DNA from: Petasospora fabianii
Lineage: Eukaryota > Ascomycota > Saccharomycetes > Phaffomycetales > Wickerhamomycetaceae
Length of the DNA stretch: 64,000 bases
Direction of reading: 5' to 3'
Assembly (NCBI GenBank): GCA_022641835.1
Contig: CP048715.1
Location: 558,001 to 622,000, forward strand
The notes beneath the pieces are model-generated. The model ran no database searches. It worked only from the letters and a program-made list of their open reading frames with translations, and was not told the origin of the DNA. Of the stretch, positions 62,266 to 64,000 are shown piece after piece. A program made the position numbers and the translations under genes. Position 1 is the stretch's first letter; each line of letters starts with the position of its first letter.

Positions 62266-63906
62266 ATGTTGCAGGACCTTTACATTGGAGCTGATGTGGG
62301 CTCGACGGCAGTGCGCGTGGGGCTCATGGACGCTACTGGTGCTCTGATTGTCTCCACGACCCGCCCGATCGACCACAAGGTGAGCTCCATCGATCACCGA
62401 TTCGTGACACAGAGCTCGGAGCAGATCCTCACAGCGCTCAAGAAGTGCATTGATGAGCTTACATTTCCCCAGGGAGTGAGGTCTTGTGTCAAAGGTCTCG
62501 CAATCGTGGCTACATGCTCCGTGGTGGTGACAAGGCGTTCTGGAGACAAGTTGATCCCATACCCAGCAGACTATGGGTTCCAGAACGCAGACCAGAATGT
62601 CATCTTTTGGATGGACACACGTCCACACAAAGAGACAAAGGAAATGAATCAAGTGCTTTCTGGTCATAGAGCTCTTGGGTATATGGGTGGGTGCTTTGTT
62701 GAAGAAATGGCGCTGCCTAAGGTGAAGTACATTGTCGATAACGCTCCTGCTGATGATGTGGCTGATCTTGTCTTCTTCGATCTTCATGACTACTTGAGTT
62801 TTATGATTGCGGAAACCGGGATCGACATTATTGAACTCTCAAATACCAGCAATCCTGTCGCCATAGATGGTGAAGTCAAGGGGTGGTCAGCGGACTTGCT
62901 AGATCGTATCGGCCTCTCACAGTTATCCAAAAACAACTTTGCTGGTATCGGCTGCCTTGAGAGACACACGTCTTCCATCTTGTCACCAATTCCATACGCA
63001 GGAAGACCTATCGGATATACCTGTGAGGGTATCCCGATCTGTCAGGGTGTTATTGACTCTTACGGTGGCTGGCTTGGATCCTGTGGTAAGGAAGTTGAAG
63101 GAACGTTGACCATGGTGGCAGGTACTTCAACGTGTTTTATCGTGGGCCACAAGATCCCAAAACCTGTCAAGGGTATATGGGGTCCATTCAATGGCTTCTT
63201 TCCCGACTTACTCGTGACTGAGGGTGGGCAAGCTACTACTGGAAAGCTGATTGAACACCTTTTCGAGACACATCCAGCATATCCCGAGCTGAAGACTCTA
63301 GGACCAAATGTATTCAGGTCGCTAGAATCATTGATAACCCGCTTAGAAGAAGAATCTTCTTGCAACATCCATGTACTCTCACGGCATATGTTCCTTTTTG
63401 GTGAACTCTCTGGTAATCGTACACCATATGCTGATGCTTCCATGAGGGGCGCCTTCTTTGGAGAGTCCACAGACATTACCATCAAAGATCTGGTGCTGAA
63501 ATATGTTTGCATTTTGGAGTGTCTGGCATTCCAGACAAAACAGGTTTTTAGTGTTCTTGATGGCTATGGAATTGCGAAAATCAGGATTTGTGGAAGTCAA
63601 GCGAAGAATTCACGACTTGTGACTTTGTTATCAAGAGTAACAGGGCTCCCAGTGGAGGTAAGTAACTCTAATCCAGACCTTTCAGGTGTCAAGGGTTCAG
63701 CTTATCTTGCATACTCTGGCGCTAACAATGTTCCACTGGTTGAAGTTCTCAGGATGTTCAATGATGAAACTACAGTCTGTTATGGTGACGGAATCGATGA
63801 TCCAAAGCTCACAGCCCTTCTCAATACCAAATACGAGGTCATGCTGGATATAGCTGAACGCCAGCTGAAGTACAAGAAGATGATAGATTCCTGCCATTGC
63901 ACTTAA
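62266..63906 (+). CDS. FGGY carbohydrate kinase (D-ribulokinase-like, YDR109C type)
   Basis: A 546-aa sugar kinase of the FGGY family, in the group of human FGGY and yeast YDR109C, which phosphorylates D-ribulose as metabolite repair. The first ATP-site motif is YIGADVGSTAVRVGLMD; VIFWMDTRPHKET holds the acidic residue region. GTLTMVAGTSTCFIVG and GELSGNRTPYADASMRGAFF are family hallmarks, and ICGSQAKNSRLVTLLSRVTG is the C-terminal FGGY signature region. Start is ATG 62266 (MLQDLYIG); the frame reaches a TTG four codons earlier. It is shorter than YDR109C (715 aa), which carries an N-terminal extension. Divergent from CRS1. Confidence 0.9.
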   Translation: MLQDLYIGADVGSTAVRVGLMDATGALIVSTTRPIDHKVSSIDHRFVTQSSEQILTALKKCIDELTFPQGVRSCVKGLAIVATCSVVVTRRSGDKLIPYPADYGFQNADQNVIFWMDTRPHKETKEMNQVLSGHRALGYMGGCFVEEMALPKVKYIVDNAPADDVADLVFFDLHDYLSFMIAETGIDIIELSNTSNPVAIDGEVKGWSADLLDRIGLSQLSKNNFAGIGCLERHTSSILSPIPYAGRPIGYTCEGIPICQGVIDSYGGWLGSCGKEVEGTLTMVAGTSTCFIVGHKIPKPVKGIWGPFNGFFPDLLVTEGGQATTGKLIEHLFETHPAYPELKTLGPNVFRSLESLITRLEEESSCNIHVLSRHMFLFGELSGNRTPYADASMRGAFFGESTDITIKDLVLKYVCILECLAFQTKQVFSVLDGYGIAKIRICGSQAKNSRLVTLLSRVTGLPVEVSNSNPDLSGVKGSAYLAYSGANNVPLVEVLRMFNDETTVCYGDGIDDPKLTALLNTKYEVMLDIAERQLKYKKMIDSCHCT

Positions 63907-64000
63907 GTGTATACATGTCAGCTGGTAACGACAGGTAGGATACATCTATTTATTGGTTTCACATATCGGTAACAATGTTATTAACAATTCGTAAATAGTA

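Noticed and set aside
62166-62280. Intron upstream of the FGGY kinase (GTAAGT at 62186, TTGCAG before GACCTT)
   Set aside because: No ATG upstream of the donor in a usable frame and no TACTAAC; the kinase starts well at ATG 62266.

Overview
The window is nuclear DNA of a budding yeast (Saccharomycotina). Every protein I recognise is fungal: HSP78, PBN1, DFG5, HEM15, QCR7, MIX17, AIM34, a SIP3/YSP1-type LAM protein, COQ6, RAD50, CWC25, SUI1, NRD1, FOL1 and GIS2. CUG reads as leucine at conserved sites (for example RAD50 KPLTLIVG, CTG at 47269-47271), so this is not a CUG-Ser yeast. Seven spliceosomal introns can be placed in four genes: PBN1 has two, a PPIL4-type cyclophilin one, RAD50 three and NRD1 one. 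Most are 49-57 bp with TACTAAC (or a close variant) only a few bases from the 3' AG. That intron style, and the PPIL4/Rct1-type cyclophilin that S. cerevisiae lacks, argue against Saccharomycetaceae. I cannot name the species.

Layout. 1-3807: partial HSP78 with a heat-shock element, then PBN1, both on the minus strand. 3808-8097: a 4.3-kb stretch with no convincing gene, by far the longest in the window, holding a tight ACGCGT cluster. 8098-15825: a serine-rich protein, then a cell-surface group on the plus strand (GPI-anchored EXG2-type glucanase, GPI-anchored DFG5-type GH76 protein, PalH/Rim21/Dfg16-type pH sensor). 16025-22411: POF1, THI20, an SDR enzyme, and the divergent pair HEM15/QCR7. 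22412-33571: an accessory-looking block with a hydantoinase/oxoprolinase-DUF917 fusion, a large Zn2Cys6 regulator, a thioredoxin-like protein with a CPPC active site, and an NCS1 permease, separated by long intergenic stretches. 34518-63906: dense housekeeping genes (MIX17, AIM34, LAM protein, a zinc protein of unknown role, PPIL4-like, TGL2-like lipase, COQ6, RAD50, CWC25, SUI1, NRD1, FOL1, GIS2, CRS1, FGGY kinase).

The strongest observations are these. RAD50 has a start codon interrupted by an intron (AT|G). The hydantoinase-DUF917, Zn2Cys6, CPPC-thioredoxin and NCS1 block may be a cyclic-amide (hydantoin or thiohydantoin type) utilisation locus. The 4.3-kb gene desert is unexplained and carries an MBF-like cluster. 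NRD1 has a 279-bp intron in a genome of roughly 55-bp introns. CysRS has two in-frame ATGs that fit dual targeting. I found no convincing tRNA, rRNA, CRISPR array or intact mobile element. Several long reading frames begin at TTG or GTG; starts below were moved to the first sensible ATG.
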